64,000 nt of DNA, taken from contig NZ_JAAHGO010000047.1 of the NCBI RefSeq assembly GCF_010672455.1, positions 1 to 64,000 of the forward strand. The letters are read 5' to 3'. Made by a program: the position numbers and the translations under genes. Shown one piece after another: positions 26,312 through 35,258 of this stretch. The notes under the pieces are model-generated. The model was not told where the DNA came from. It did no database searches and saw only the letters and a list, made by a program, of their open reading frames with translations. The first letter of the stretch is position 1. The number at the start of each line of letters is the position of its first letter. The DNA is from Okeania sp. SIO2C9 (lineage in GTDB: Bacteria; Cyanobacteriota; Cyanobacteriia; Cyanobacteriales; Microcoleaceae).

Positions 26312-28630
26312 ATGTCACAAACTCCCTTTTCCCCAGAAGAAATAGCATCCGAAGGCATCAAACCAGAAGAATATCAAGAAATTCTCAACCGCCTCCATCG
26401 CCATCCCAATAAAGCAGAACTCGGAATGTTCGGAGTCATGTGGTCAGAACACTGCTGCTACAAAAACTCCCGCCCTCTCCTCAAACAATTTCCCACCACA
26501 GGTAAACGCATCCTTGTTGGACCCGGAGAAAACGCTGGAGTCGTAGACCTAGACAACGGACTCCAACTTGCTTTCAAAATAGAATCCCACAACCACCCAT
26601 CCGCTGTCGAACCATTTCAAGGTGCTGCTACCGGAGTCGGTGGTATTCTCCGAGACATATTCACAATGGGTGCCCGTCCCATCGCTGTACTTAACTCCCT
26701 ACGTTTCGGTTCCCTAGAAGATGCTAAAACTAGACGCATTTTCACTGGAGTAATTTCCGGCATTTCTCACTACGGAAACTGTTTCGGAGTACCTACAGTT
26801 GGTGGAGAAATTTACTTTGACCCTGCTTATACGGGCAACCCCTTAGTCAATGTCATGGCATTGGGTTTAATGGAAACTCCCGAAATAGTTAAATCTGGTG
26901 CATCTGGTATTGGCAACCCAGTCTTATATGTCGGTTCCACCACGGGTAGAGATGGTATGGGTGGAGCAAGTTTTGCCAGTGCTGAACTCAGCGATAAATC
27001 TATTGACGATCGCCCTGCGGTACAAGTAGGGGACCCATTCTTGGAAAAATGCTTAGTTGAAGCTTGTCTAGAAGCATTCAAAACAGGAGCAGTAGTGGCA
27101 GCTCAAGATATGGGTGCTGCTGGTATTACCTGTTCTACTTCAGAAATGGCAGCAAATGGTGGTGTGGGTATTGAATTTGACCTTGATAAAGTGCCAGTGC
27201 GAGAAACTGGGATGGTTCCTTATGAATATTTGCTCTCAGAGTCTCAAGAACGGATGTTGTTTGTTGCTGAAAAAGGTCGCGAACAAGAATTAATTGATAT
27301 TTTTGAACGTTGGCAACTTCATGCTGTGGTTGCGGGTACAGTTATTGAGGAACCTATTGTGCGAATTTTATTTGAGGGGAAAATAGCAGCGGAAATACCT
27401 GCTACTGCTTTAGCAGATAATACTCCTATTTATCACCGGGAGTTGTTGACTGATGCACCGGAATATGCTAAAAAAGCTTGGTCATGGAATTCGGCATCTT
27501 TGCCATCATGTACGGAAGCAGGTATTGAAGTGCAGGGAAATTTGCAAACCTGGAATGATATTCTTCTGACTTTATTAGATACTCCAACCATTGCTTCTAA
27601 ACGTTGGGTCTATCAGCAATATGACCATCAAGTTCAGAATAATACAGTTATGCTTCCTGGTGGTGCTGATGCTGCTGTCATTCGGTTACGTTCGCAAATT
27701 TCCACGGATAACCTACCATCAAATTCTGGTGTTGCTGCGACGGTAGACTGTAATTCTCGTTTAGTTTATCTAGACCCATATACGGGGGCAAAAGCAGTGG
27801 TAGCGGAAGCTGCTCGGAATCTCAGTTGTGTAGGTGCTGAACCTGTGGCAGTTACAGATAATCTCAATTTTGGTAGTCCGGAAAAACCTGTGGGATATTG
27901 GCAACTTTCGGAGAGTTGTCGCGGTATTGCTGAAGGTTGTCGGGAGTTGGGAACTCCTGTTACTGGTGGGAATGTGTCTTTGTATAATGAAACTTTGGAT
28001 AGTGAGGGTCATCCCCAGGGGATATATCCGACTCCAGTTGTGGGAATGGTGGGTTTAATTCCTGACTTGACTAATATTTGTGGTCAAGGTTGGCAAGTTG
28101 AGGGAGATATTATCTATTTAATTGGAAATTTAGGAGTTGGGTCTTTAGCTGCTTCGGAATATTTGGCAACTGTTTATGGTGTGGTTGCTGGGAAACCTAG
28201 TGAGGTAGATTTTGATTTGGAGCGTCGGGTACAGGGAGTTTGTCGTTATGGTATCCGTGAAGGTTGGGTAAATTCTGCTCATGACTGTGCTGAGGGTGGT
28301 TTGGCGATCGCTCTGGCAGAATGTTGTATTAGTGGGAAGTTGGGAGCTGAGGTTAATTTGGAATTAGCTGAAAAGTCTGATTTTCGGTGGGATGAGTTTT
28401 TGTTTGGAGAGGGTGGTTGCCGAATTTTGGTTTCTATTGCGCAAGAAAATCAGAAAATTTGGGAGTCATATTTGCAGGAAAATTTGACTAATTTTTGGCA
28501 AAAAGTTGGTCTGGTTGGTAATGCTGAAAGTGCTTTGCAAATTTTAGTTAATGAGGGTGTGTCTTTGATTAATTTAGAGATGGGGAAAATGAGCGATCGT
28601 TTTAACAATGCTATTGAAAAGCGGTTGTAG
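26312..28630 (+). CDS. Phosphoribosylformylglycinamidine synthase subunit PurL
   Basis: 772 residues, the standard length for the small-type PurL that works with PurS and PurQ. It converts FGAR, ATP and glutamine-derived ammonia to FGAM in purine synthesis. Family blocks are visible: [20 protein letters not shown] near the N-terminus, then [47 protein letters not shown]-like [34 protein letters not shown], and in the second half [19 protein letters not shown] and [14 protein letters not shown]. The gene is intact and alone; purS and purQ are not in the window. Start ATG 26312 gives the usual [12 protein letters not shown] opening. Confidence 0.97.
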   Translation: MSQTPFSPEEIASEGIKPEEYQEILNRLHRHPNKAELGMFGVMWSEHCCYKNSRPLLKQFPTTGKRILVGPGENAGVVDLDNGLQLAFKIESHNHPSAVEPFQGAATGVGGILRDIFTMGARPIAVLNSLRFGSLEDAKTRRIFTGVISGISHYGNCFGVPTVGGEIYFDPAYTGNPLVNVMALGLMETPEIVKSGASGIGNPVLYVGSTTGRDGMGGASFASAELSDKSIDDRPAVQVGDPFLEKCLVEACLEAFKTGAVVAAQDMGAAGITCSTSEMAANGGVGIEFDLDKVPVRETGMVPYEYLLSESQERMLFVAEKGREQELIDIFERWQLHAVVAGTVIEEPIVRILFEGKIAAEIPATALADNTPIYHRELLTDAPEYAKKAWSWNSASLPSCTEAGIEVQGNLQTWNDILLTLLDTPTIASKRWVYQQYDHQVQNNTVMLPGGADAAVIRLRSQISTDNLPSNSGVAATVDCNSRLVYLDPYTGAKAVVAEAARNLSCVGAEPVAVTDNLNFGSPEKPVGYWQLSESCRGIAEGCRELGTPVTGGNVSLYNETLDSEGHPQGIYPTPVVGMVGLIPDLTNICGQGWQVEGDIIYLIGNLGVGSLAASEYLATVYGVVAGKPSEVDFDLERRVQGVCRYGIREGWVNSAHDCAEGGLAIALAECCISGKLGAEVNLELAEKSDFRWDEFLFGEGGCRILVSIAQENQKIWESYLQENLTNFWQKVGLVGNAESALQILVNEGVSLINLEMGKMSDRFNNAIEKRL

Positions 28631-29307
28631 GTTTTAGGTTGTAGGTGGTAGGTTGTAGATGAAACAAGTTTACCGAAAAATTGTGGATATGCGCCTCCCC
28701 TTTTAAGGGGATAAAAAAAGAACATATTCCTTATTTCAAGCCTCCTTATCGCAGAGGTACTGATAACTGATAACTGATAACTGATAACTGAAATGACCTA
28801 CAACCATTTTCGGTAGTTCTCGATAGTAATGGTATATGTAGCAAATGAATAATTCCTAGTGTGGGTATCCTCGAAGGGAAGGGAGCAAGATGCTCCCACT
28901 ACTGTATCTGGTATAGAAGGTAGCGGGAGTTGTTTGCGTAGCATGACCTAGGAAAGGGTTTCTTACAATTGTGACTTAATTCTATACACGCTCCGATGCT
29001 ACCGGACATGATATTACTTCCTCTTTTTCTGAAACTATATCCTCCACATTCCCCTCCTGGGATCAGGGTTAATATCATGTCCGAAGGCAATCGTTTGTGT
29101 AAAAGTTAGCGTGGATATCTACAGGAAATTTAAGTTTTTTCTTGCCTGTTGCCAGATGAGCTGTTGCCTGTTGCCTATTTACTATACAAGACCGATGCTA
29201 CCGGACATGATATAATTCATTGTCGTCAGAGAATATTCATAAGAAATACATTTAATTGTGCAAATATACAAATCTCCCCATCCCCCCATCCCCCGATCTC
29301 CCCACAC
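28631..29307. other. 677-bp gene-free region of repeats after purL
   Basis: It contains a reversed partial copy of the TTTTTCGGTAA family (TTACCGAAAAATTGTGG at about 28671, CCCCTTTTAAGGGG), GATAACT heptamers (28757-28790), a GTTTGCGTAGCATGACC palindrome fragment (about 28935), a solitary CCGGACATGATATTA end (about 29002), the element at 29072-29214, and CCCCATCCCCCC tandem units just before 29300. No open frame here looks genic. Confidence 0.65.
29072..29214. repeat. Miniature element, ATATCATGTCCG family
   Basis: About 143 bp, from ATATCATGTCCGAAGGCAAT to GATGCTACCGGACATGATAT. It is almost identical to the inner element at 4984-5129, including GTTTGTGTAAAAGTT-GCGTGG and the TTGCCTG heptamers, so the two represent one recently active subfamily. 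Confidence 0.8.
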
Positions 29308-30168
29308 TTAGGGTGGTGCTTCGGGGCTGAGAATAACAACATATTCCCCGCGATCGCTCTGCTGAATAACTACAACTGGAGGGCGAGCATTTGATGGTTC
29401 ATCTTTTGACAAAGAAGGGAATATATAATATTGACCGTCCGTATCAAACAGCAGTCGCCAGATAACTTGGGGAAAGTCAGGGTCAGTTTTGTTATTGTAA
29501 TCTCGTAGTAGTAACTGTTCATATAATTCTATATCTCCGATAATACGAAAATTGCTAGTATTAGGATCGTCTGTCAATTTTTCTTTATCAACTTTTCTGC
29601 CTAATGGTAGTTGATTTTCTGGGGTTATTAAGGTTACTACTGGTAAGAATGATGTGTCGCTACGGGAGTCTCCTATCGCATCAAGATTTCCTTGAGTTTG
29701 AGCGAGGAAAAATAGGGTTATTAATAACCAGAAGGTTACGACTATTTCATCAATTAAAGCTTTGTCATATTTTTGATAGTTAATTTGTTGAAAATAAAGA
29801 AATGATTGAAGATAACGGATTATTTTATGAGGCTTAGTTTTTCAGCTCCATTTCAATAATTTTAAACGCCATTTATTGAGGATTTTATCTAATTTTTGGG
29901 TGAATATTTTAATCATATGAAAAATATTTGGAACGACAACAAAAGAAGCGATCACTATTCCTATAGTACGAAAAAAAGTTGAATAATCTCCACCGAATAA
30001 GTTACAAAAAAATACTTGTATTGATACAATTAAAAATGATTATACAGGCAAATATCAAGTGTTTACTTGTAGTTTAAAATAACTAAAATAAGCCCAACGA
30101 TAAATCCAACCTGTGAAATATAAGCCGACTCCTAATACAGTTAACAAACTAGCAATTCTGCCAAACAT
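29308..30168 (-). pseudogene. Membrane protein gene with three in-frame stop codons
   Basis: One continuous frame of 287 codons from ATG 30168 to TAA 29308, broken only by TGA (codon 38), TAA (codon 44) and TGA (codon 108), with no frameshift. The translation starts MFGRIASLLTVLGVGLYFTG and continues with TIGIVIASFVVVPNIFHMIK, then a third hydrophobic span (IVVTFWLLITLFFLAQ). A soluble C-terminal domain follows (VTLITPENQLPLGRKVD, VIWRLLFDTDGQYYIFPSL). Only the last 89 residues remain as an uninterrupted frame from an internal ATG/TTG. I do not recognise the family. Conservation of frame across three nonsense codons shows it was a real gene until recently. Confidence 0.75.
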
Positions 30169-30307
30169 CTTCTATAAATTCTGATTTTTTACAATTTTAT
30201 GCTACTGAGTGAAAATCCTTATCAGCTATCTCCGGAAATTTTCACTAATATAATGGGTAAACATATTAGTGTTCAACAATGAATAATGAATAATGAATAA
30301 TGAATAA

Positions 30308-30404
30308 TTACCTCTCCTTGAAAAGAAGAGGATTGACTAATAATGAAAATTTTTTTTTATTATCCCCTTAAAAGGGGAGGCTTTAAACCACAATTTTTCG
30401 GTAA
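30308..30404. repeat. ~97-bp CTCTCCTTGAAAAG...TTTTTCGGTAA repeat
   Basis: Nearly identical to 8156-8252 (CTCCTTGAAAAGAAGAGGAT, GGGGAGGCTTTAAACCACAA). Preceded by AATAATGA repeats. It ends about 25 bases before the start of the exported-protein gene at 30430 and may carry part of its promoter or leader. Confidence 0.8.
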
Positions 30405-30429
30405 TTAATATTTCTATCTGGTACTAACT

Positions 30430-30999
30430 ATGAAGATAACTCAAATTACAATTATTTTTCTAGTTGCTTGCCTGATGGTAGTGGTAGGAGAGATAAAACA
30501 GGCGATCGCCAACCCTAACCTAATTGTGGAAACTAAACTTGAAGAAACACAACCTATTCCATTTTCATTACCTGTTATTGCTGTAGTGAAACTAAAAAAT
30601 GGCGATCGCCGAACTGGTAAAGTAGTAAGTATTAATTCTCAGTACATAACGATAAAAAGAGGTGAGAATAGTGAGAAAGAAGATATTACTAATGTCACCC
30701 GGATTAAGTTTGATGAGAGGTCTGGTGTTTGGTGGGCAACTCCTCAGAATAATAGACAAACTATAACTAATATAACTATTCTGAGTGGTGTATTAGGCTT
30801 CAGTTTACCACCAATCTCAACAGGGGATACCCGACGTTTTGAGGTGCCAGTGGATGGGTTGGCATGGGAAAATGTAGATGAGAATGCTATTGAGATTAAA
30901 CCAGAAAGTGTGATTCGGGTAGATAATGAAGAAGGTATTCCTAGACCTATGCGGAATATTAGGAAAAGTCGTTATGTTGTGAGTGAAATGGAGTTTTAA
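30430..30999 (+). CDS. Exported protein with Sm/SH3-like segment, function unknown
   Basis: 189 residues. An N-terminal signal peptide or anchor spans residues 5-27 (QITIIFLVACLMVVVGE), probably cleaved near QAIA. Residues about 55-100 (AVVKLKNGDRRTGKVVSINS, then QYITIKRGENSEKEDITNV) match the small barrel pattern of Sm/LSM-like or SH3-like repeats, with the G-D-x-x-x-G-K-V turn. The C-terminal part is polar. There are no catalytic motifs. Similar short exported proteins are frequent in cyanobacteria without assigned function. Monocistronic. Confidence 0.72.
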   Translation: MKITQITIIFLVACLMVVVGEIKQAIANPNLIVETKLEETQPIPFSLPVIAVVKLKNGDRRTGKVVSINSQYITIKRGENSEKEDITNVTRIKFDERSGVWWATPQNNRQTITNITILSGVLGFSLPPISTGDTRRFEVPVDGLAWENVDENAIEIKPESVIRVDNEEGIPRPMRNIRKSRYVVSEMEF

Positions 31000-31060
31000 C
31001 TGGAGCGACAAATTTGGATTATTACTGCTAAATTACAATCAATAAAGGAATAGTATTTAG

Positions 31061-31116
31061 TAGGTTGGGTTGAGGAGCGATCTTCGCCAGCTTATCCGTA
31101 GGATCAACCCAACAAA
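31061..31116. repeat. GTTGGGTT...AACCCAAC palindromic repeat
   Basis: TAGGTTGGGTTGAGG pairs with ATCAACCCAACAAA around an inner GCGATCTTCGCC-type segment. This is a 56-bp hairpin-forming repeat of a type widespread in cyanobacteria. The rest of 31000-31312 is AT-rich, with a degenerate CGGACTTGATATAA end at about 31152. Confidence 0.7.
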
Positions 31117-31312
31117 TATAAACCTATTCCACTATTTTCAATAACTAATTATGCGGACTTGATATAATTAATTATTAATTGTTGTAGCATTATAAAAAAG
31201 TCATATTAGGGTGGGCAAAAAGTAATTTATCTAGATTAATAGTTAACTTTTGAAAATTTGCTCGCCATGGCTTTGACAATTTTAATGTTCGTATATTTTT
31301 GGGATAATAATT

Positions 31313-31540
31313 ATGCTATCTGTCGAAGAAATAATTAAAGAAGCTTTGTCTTTACCAAATATACAAAGGTCACTTTTAGTTGAAAAGTTGATTGAAAGTA
31401 TGGAGTTTGATATAGACGAAACTATTCAAACTACTTGGATAAATGAAGCTAAAAAACGTCGAAATGAAATTAAGAATGGTGATGTTTTACCCATCCCTGG
31501 AGAGGAAGCTTTAGCTGAAGTAAGGCGAATTTTAGAATAA
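31313..31540 (+). CDS. Antitoxin, addiction module component (TIGR02574-type)
   Basis: 75 residues, full length. Recognised by the opening SVEEIIKEALSLPNIQRSLL, VEKLIESMEF, and the C-terminal IPGEEALAEVRRIL. These antitoxins pair with RelE/ParE toxins. Its stop codon overlaps the start of the toxin frame (TAATG at 31538-31542). The toxin itself carries a nonsense codon, so the antitoxin is now an orphan. Confidence 0.92.
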   Translation: MLSVEEIIKEALSLPNIQRSLLVEKLIESMEFDIDETIQTTWINEAKKRRNEIKNGDVLPIPGEEALAEVRRILE

Positions 31541-31833
31541 TGAAATATGTTTTTCATCCTGCTGCTTTAACAGAATATTCTGAAACTGTTGAATTTTATG
31601 CAGAGCGTCGAGTATAAATTGCACAGAAATTTATTAATGCTGTGGAAAATACAATATTCAACTATTTTGAATATTCCACTTGTTGGCCTGTAATTGATGA
31701 AGATATTCGCCGATGTCTAATGCGTAAGTTTCCTTATGGTATTTTATACACAATTGAAGATAATTTCATTCTAATTTTAGCAGTTATGCACTGCAGTCGA
31801 GAACCTGGATATTGGAAAGATAGGGTCAAGTAA
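31540..31833 (+). pseudogene. RelE/ParE-family toxin with an in-frame nonsense codon
   Basis: A 98-codon frame from ATG 31540, broken only by TAA at 31615-31617 (codon 26). It reads MKYVFHPAALTEYSETVEFY, AERRV-stop-IAQKFINAVE, then DIRRCLMRKFPYGILYTIED and ILAVMHCSREPGYWKDR, the complete RelE/ParE pattern including the LxxFPYGIxY and VMHxxRxPGYW blocks. Translation from inside (TGTGGAA region) would lack the N-terminal strand and helix. Antitoxin upstream intact. Confidence 0.88.
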
Positions 31834-31892
31834 AAGCCATAAGACAATTAATACCATGTCTGATTAAATAACTGTAATAAACAATCTTTACC

Positions 31893-31930
31893 CAACCTGG
31901 TAGGGACGCCCTTATGCAACGTCCCTACAT
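31893..31930. repeat. GTAGGGACG palindrome
   Basis: GTAGGGACG and CGTCCCTAC flank CCCTTATGCAA. The same arms occur at 43091-43119 (GTAGGGACGTTGCATACAAC), in degenerate form at 40285-40312, and inside the elements at 7677-7780 and 18001-18104. A dispersed hairpin family. Confidence 0.75.
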
Positions 31931-32044
31931 TGCGGTTAATTAATGTTACTTGATATATAGTAGGGCGAGCAAAGATTAATTTTTGTCTCTTAAGAAAATT
32001 GATATAATTATTAATTGTTAATTGTTAATTATTAATTGTTGAAC

Positions 32045-32290
32045 ATGAGCATTATTATTTCTGATGAAATTTTGTGTGCGACTAGAATGACGGAATCTGA
32101 GATGAAACTGGAAATAGCTGTTATGCTTTTCCAAAAAGAAAAACTGACTTTAGGTCAAGCTAGTCGGTTTGCTGACATGAATAGAATTGCTTTTCAGCAT
32201 TTATTAGCTAGTCGTCAAATTCCAGTTCATTATGACATAAAAGATTTGGAAAAAGACATTAAAAACTTACAAGAGATGGGGATATTATGA
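32045..32290 (+). CDS. UPF0175 family antitoxin
   Basis: 81 residues from ATG 32045 (a TTG nine bases upstream is also in frame). The family pattern is clear: SIIISDEILCATRMTESEMK, LEIAVMLFQKEKLTLGQASRFADM with a helix-turn-helix, and the end HYDIKDLEKDIKNLQEMG. It overlaps the PIN-type toxin gene by ATGA at 32287-32290. UPF0175 proteins are the usual antitoxins of DUF3368 toxins. Confidence 0.92.
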   Translation: MSIIISDEILCATRMTESEMKLEIAVMLFQKEKLTLGQASRFADMNRIAFQHLLASRQIPVHYDIKDLEKDIKNLQEMGIL

Positions 32291-32778
32291 TTATTGTTAG
32301 CGATACTTCAGCTATCAATAACTTAGCCTCTATTAACCAACTCAATTTGTTAAATCAACTATACGGTAATGTAATTATTCCCACAGCAGTTTACAAAGAA
32401 TTGACAGAAACAACTTTTCCGGTAGCTGGTGCAACTGAAGTTCAAACATATAGTTGGATTTCAATTCGCTCAGTTAGTAACCAAGTTATGGTAGAAATTT
32501 TGCAAAAAGAACTAGATCGAGGTGAAGCTGAGGCGATCGCTTTAGCAGTAGAAATTTCAGCAGATCAACTTTTGATTGACGAACGTCAAGGTAGAGCGGC
32601 AGCAGAGAGACTAAATTTACGATGTACAGGAGTTTTAGGAGTTCTAATTGCGGCTAAAGGTCGAAAACTGATTCCTGAAGTCAAACCTTTGCTAGATCAG
32701 CTCATTCATCAAGCTGGTTTCTGGGTAGCAAAACCTCTGTACAACAAAGTTTTGAAAATTGCTGGGGAATATAATTAA
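32287..32778 (+). CDS. DUF3368 PIN-like toxin
   Basis: 163 residues, complete. PIN-fold acidic residues: Asp6 in IIVSDTSAINNLASI, Glu in TAVYKELTE, and the DRGEAEAIALAVE and LLIDERQGRAAAERL blocks. The last replaces the usual LTxD motif with LIDE, as in DUF3368. It is predicted to be a metal-dependent RNase neutralised by the UPF0175 protein encoded just upstream, with which it shares an ATGA overlap. This is the only apparently intact toxin-antitoxin pair in the window. Confidence 0.9.
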   Translation: MIIVSDTSAINNLASINQLNLLNQLYGNVIIPTAVYKELTETTFPVAGATEVQTYSWISIRSVSNQVMVEILQKELDRGEAEAIALAVEISADQLLIDERQGRAAAERLNLRCTGVLGVLIAAKGRKLIPEVKPLLDQLIHQAGFWVAKPLYNKVLKIAGEYN

Positions 32779-32847
32779 TTAATGTTGTAGTAGTGGTTAG
32801 TTAAGATTCAATTTTTAGCCAGTGGGAGCATCTTGCTCCCGTTACGC

Positions 32848-32985
32848 TCAAACTGTGTTTTCTACGGAATCTCTATTTTCTTTTCTTTTTTTTAAAGGAG
32901 TTTTAATGAATTTGATTTTCCCTTGCCATTCTTTCTCGAATTGCTTTTGCCTTTCTAACCAGTCAGCTAATATTAATTTCGGATG
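32848..32985 (-). pseudogene. 3' fragment of a small gene related to 43131-43325
   Basis: The minus strand reads PKLILADWLERQKQFEKEWQ, GKIKFIKTPLKKRKEN and so on to TGA at 32848. It matches the C-terminal two-thirds of the frame at 43131-43325 (ELIFADCLEKGEEFEKEWKG, KTPLKKRKE). The 5' part is gone, and the frame runs into the plus-strand CHAT fragment at about 32985, marking a recombination junction between two gene fragments. Confidence 0.7.
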
Positions 32986-33416
32986 GTTTCCCCATAGTGC
33001 ATCTTGCTACCCACGGTTGCTTTCAAGAAGGTGGTTGCCCTGGTGTGGGTTTAGAGGAAAATACAATTTTGTTTGCCAACGATGAAACTTTTAAGATCAA
33101 AGATGCTGCCAGTTTAGGATTAGAAAATACAGATTTAATCGTTTTGAGTACTTGCCAAACTGCCATGACAGCAGACTCCAACGGTGAAGGAATAGCGGGA
33201 GTTGCCTATTTATTTGAGCGTGCGGGTGCGGATGCTGTGATTGCCAGTTTATGGAATGCGGAGGATAAGACAACGAAGGAAATTATGGTGAAATTTTATC
33301 AGTATTTGCAACAAGGAATGACCAAGGTGGAGGCATTACGTCAGGCGAAGTTAAGTTCTGCTAGGGAGAATGTTCCTCCGTTTTATTGGTCTCCTTTGAT
33401 TTTGATAGGCAATTAG
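32985..33416 (+). pseudogene. C-terminal fragment of a CHAT-domain protein
   Basis: An open frame reading VHLATHGCFQEGG, then LIVLSTCQTAMTADSNGEGI, AGVAYLFERAGADAVIASLW, EIMVKFYQYLQQGMTKVEAL and the end PPFYWSPLILIGN. This is the last 140 residues of a TPR-CHAT type protein. Both the His (HLATHG) and the Cys (STCQTA) are present, but the TPR region and the first half of CHAT are absent, and no start codon with a ribosome site precedes it. It is a different CHAT subfamily from 21422-23710. Confidence 0.85.
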
Positions 33417-33456
33417 AAGGAAGAGAAAATAATGCCAGCAAAAGATACTTAATCCA

Positions 33457-33606
33457 AGCCCCCGCGCATCCCCCAATTTTGGGGGACTTTTAAAAGCAAA
33501 TTGACTCTTGTTTCCCCCAAATTTGGGGGGCTAGGGGGGCAAAATTCAGTATCAAAAAACTTTTCAGATATCCTCTTAGGACAATACTTAATTTATCAAA
33601 CATTTG
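33457..33606. repeat. ~150-bp direct repeat, copy 1 (CCCCCAAATTTGGGGG type)
   Basis: CAAGCCCCCGCGCATCCCCC, an AATTTTGGGGGACTTTT segment, CCCCCAAATTTGGGGGG, then AAAAAACTTTTCAGATATCC and GGACAATACTTAATTTATC. Copy 2 follows at 33658-33808 at a 201-base offset with about 95 percent identity by eye. Both copies end in the same 44-base piece of an xisH gene (encoding LLGQYLIYQTF). The duplication therefore included gene sequence as well as the GC-rich palindrome. Confidence 0.8.
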
Positions 33607-33657
33607 CGTGAGTTTGAAACAGCATTAGAGGTTGTCTGAGAAGTCCCATTTGCTACA

Positions 33658-33808
33658 TCCAAGCCCCCGCGCATCCCCCAAATTTGGGGGAATTTTAAAA
33701 GCAAATTGACTTTTGTTCCCCCCAAATTTGGGGGGTTAGGGGGGCAAAATTCAGCATCAAAAAACTTTTCAAATATCCTCTTAGGACAATACTTAATTTA
33801 TCAAACAT
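33658..33808. repeat. ~150-bp direct repeat, copy 2
   Basis: Second copy of 33457-33606, with CCCCAAATTTGGGGGAATTTT and CCCCCCAAATTTGGGGGG. In this copy the xisH reading frame continues downstream (SVTHPSYKVYLAVSHKIYEK), so this is the original junction with xisH and copy 1 is the derived one. Confidence 0.75.
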
Positions 33809-34153
33809 TTCTTTCTGTGACCCACCCCAGTTATAAAGTTTATTTGGCAGTTAGTCACAAAATTTATGAAAAGTTTTTTGTGCAAGTTGCAATTGAATTA
33901 ATTCTCCAAAAATATCAAGTTTTACTATTAGACATCTCCAGAAAATAAATCTTTTAATTAGAGCAGGCTAAGGATACGAAAAATTCACCCTAAAAAATCT
34001 TTTTTCGTGCCTTTGCGCGTAAAAATATCTTACCTGTTGCCTTCCGGAGCAGATGAGCTGTTGCCTACTCCTGCAAAAAACCTATATCTTTTTCGGAGAT
34101 GTCTATTAGTAATTGACATTAAAAAAGAGGAAATTATTAAATGGATAAGCTAA
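33766..34153 (+). pseudogene. xisH remnant, 5' end lost and split by a miniature element
   Basis: The frame FSNILLGQYLIYQTF, PSYKVYLAVSHKIYEKFFVQ, LILQKYQVLLL covers the second half of XisH. It is then cut at 33930 by a 175-bp element. After the element it resumes as VIDIKKEEIIKWIS-stop (to 34153), overlapping the ATG of xisI at 34141 in the usual way. The 5' half with the nuclease-like core has been replaced by the GC-rich repeat at 33658-33765. Confidence 0.85.
33930..34104. repeat. Miniature element (AGACATCTCC ends) inserted in xisH
   Basis: About 175 bp, AGACATCTCCAGAAAATAAA to CTTTTTCGGAGATGTCT: perfect 10-bp terminal inverted repeats. ATT (or ATTA) appears on both sides, consistent with a short target duplication. 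Removing the element with one copy rebuilds the xisH frame (LLL-VIDI). This gives direct proof of transposition and the exact element boundaries. The interior is nearly identical to 15067-15240. Confidence 0.88.
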
Positions 34154-34482
34154 TTCATTATCAAAATATCATCAAACAAATCCTAACTAATTATCAAAGA
34201 ATATCAGCACAAGTTCCCGAACCTGATATAGATGAGGTATTAATGTTTGATGACCAAAGAAGTCAATATCTTTGGTTTAATATTGGCTGGAAAAATGATA
34301 GACGAATTCAAGTAATTTCTGTTTATATTCGGATTAAAAATGAGAATATTTATATTGAAGAAGATTGGAAGGAGGAAGGTATTGCTAATGAGTTATTAAG
34401 GGAAAATGTACCGAAAGAAGATATTGTTTTAGCTTTCCACGATCCTGAAACTCGTAAGTTAACTGATTTTGCTATTGTTTAA
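34141..34482 (+). CDS. XisI family protein
   Basis: 113 residues, complete: LIHYQNIIKQILTNYQRIS, VLMFDDQRSQYLWFNIGWKN, RIQVISVYIRIKNENIYIEE, KEEGIANELLRENVPKEDIV and FHDPETRKLTDFA. The partner xisH just upstream is destroyed. The second XisI in this window whose XisH is broken while XisI keeps a full, unblemished frame. Confidence 0.92.
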   Translation: MDKLIHYQNIIKQILTNYQRISAQVPEPDIDEVLMFDDQRSQYLWFNIGWKNDRRIQVISVYIRIKNENIYIEEDWKEEGIANELLRENVPKEDIVLAFHDPETRKLTDFAIV

Positions 34483-34640
34483 ATTAACAGAAATGTTTTT
34501 GCCTTGATATTCTGCTATTTATTAGACATCTCTAGAAAAGAAGGAGTAAGGAGCAGGGAAAAATAATTTATGTTTACTTATCTCCCACTTTTCCACTCAA
34601 TAAAATGTAGCAAACATTTATCAAATTGATATAAATTATA

Positions 34641-35258
34641 TTAATTTAAAGGAATAGGAACAGTAGACTTTACTGATTCACGTTGATGTAATCTATTGAA
34701 CCAATTTTTTAAATTATCATATTCCAAAAGCCAGTCTTCATTTAATCGAAGGCTGTAGTAACCAAAAGAACATAATGCTGCCACATCTGCTGCTGTCCAT
34801 TCTTCATCACCTAACAAATACTTAGATTTAGCTAATTGTTGCTCAAAAACTGGTAACAGACGATTAATTGACATTTCTAATTTAGTTCGATAATAATTAG
34901 GCTCTAAATTATTTGTCAAATTTAGTATCCATAAATTGATAATATTATCGCCTAAATAATCTGCTAACTCTTCCCATTTACGACATTCAAGTTTTGCTTG
35001 GGGATGAGTAGGGTAAAAATTTGGTTCTGGATAGGTTTGCTCTAAATACTCAGCAATTAATGTAGAATCCCAAATTATTGTGCCATCTTCTTCTATAAAC
35101 ACAGGTACTTTTCCAATGGGAGAAATTGTTAGAAATTCAGCAGGTTTATTCCGTAGGTTAATTTCCTTGAGTTCATAATCTAATTTTTTTTCTACTAACA
35201 ATATCCTAATTTTTCGAGAAAAGTTTGATTGTGGATGATAATATAAAATTCTCTTCAT
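34641..35258 (-). CDS. Glutathione S-transferase family protein
   Basis: 205 residues. The N-terminal thioredoxin-like domain covers residues 1-80 (ILYYHPQSNFSRKIRILLVE, with Ser/Arg in the position of the catalytic residue), with the cis-Pro GKVPVFIEED and the glutathione-binding IIWDSTLIAEYLEQTYP. The C-terminal helical domain, 88-200, has the conserved EEWTAADVAALCSFGY. Typical cytosolic GST length. Substrate not predictable; likely detoxification or redox. Solitary AGACATCTCC-type element ends flank the gene at about 34525 and 35260. Confidence 0.92.
   Translation of the reverse strand: MKRILYYHPQSNFSRKIRILLVEKKLDYELKEINLRNKPAEFLTISPIGKVPVFIEEDGTIIWDSTLIAEYLEQTYPEPNFYPTHPQAKLECRKWEELADYLGDNIINLWILNLTNNLEPNYYRTKLEMSINRLLPVFEQQLAKSKYLLGDEEWTAADVAALCSFGYYSLRLNEDWLLEYDNLKNWFNRLHQRESVKSTVPIPLN

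Noticed and set aside
29308-29577. Annotating the 89-aa frame as a complete gene
   Set aside because: The same frame continues upstream for nearly 200 more codons through three stops with membrane segments, so the 89-aa frame is only the tail of a decayed gene.
32822-33085. 87-aa plus-strand frame with a hydrophobic Phe/Ser-rich translation
   Set aside because: It runs antisense over a small-gene fragment and out of frame over the CHAT fragment; the composition is that of a shadow frame.
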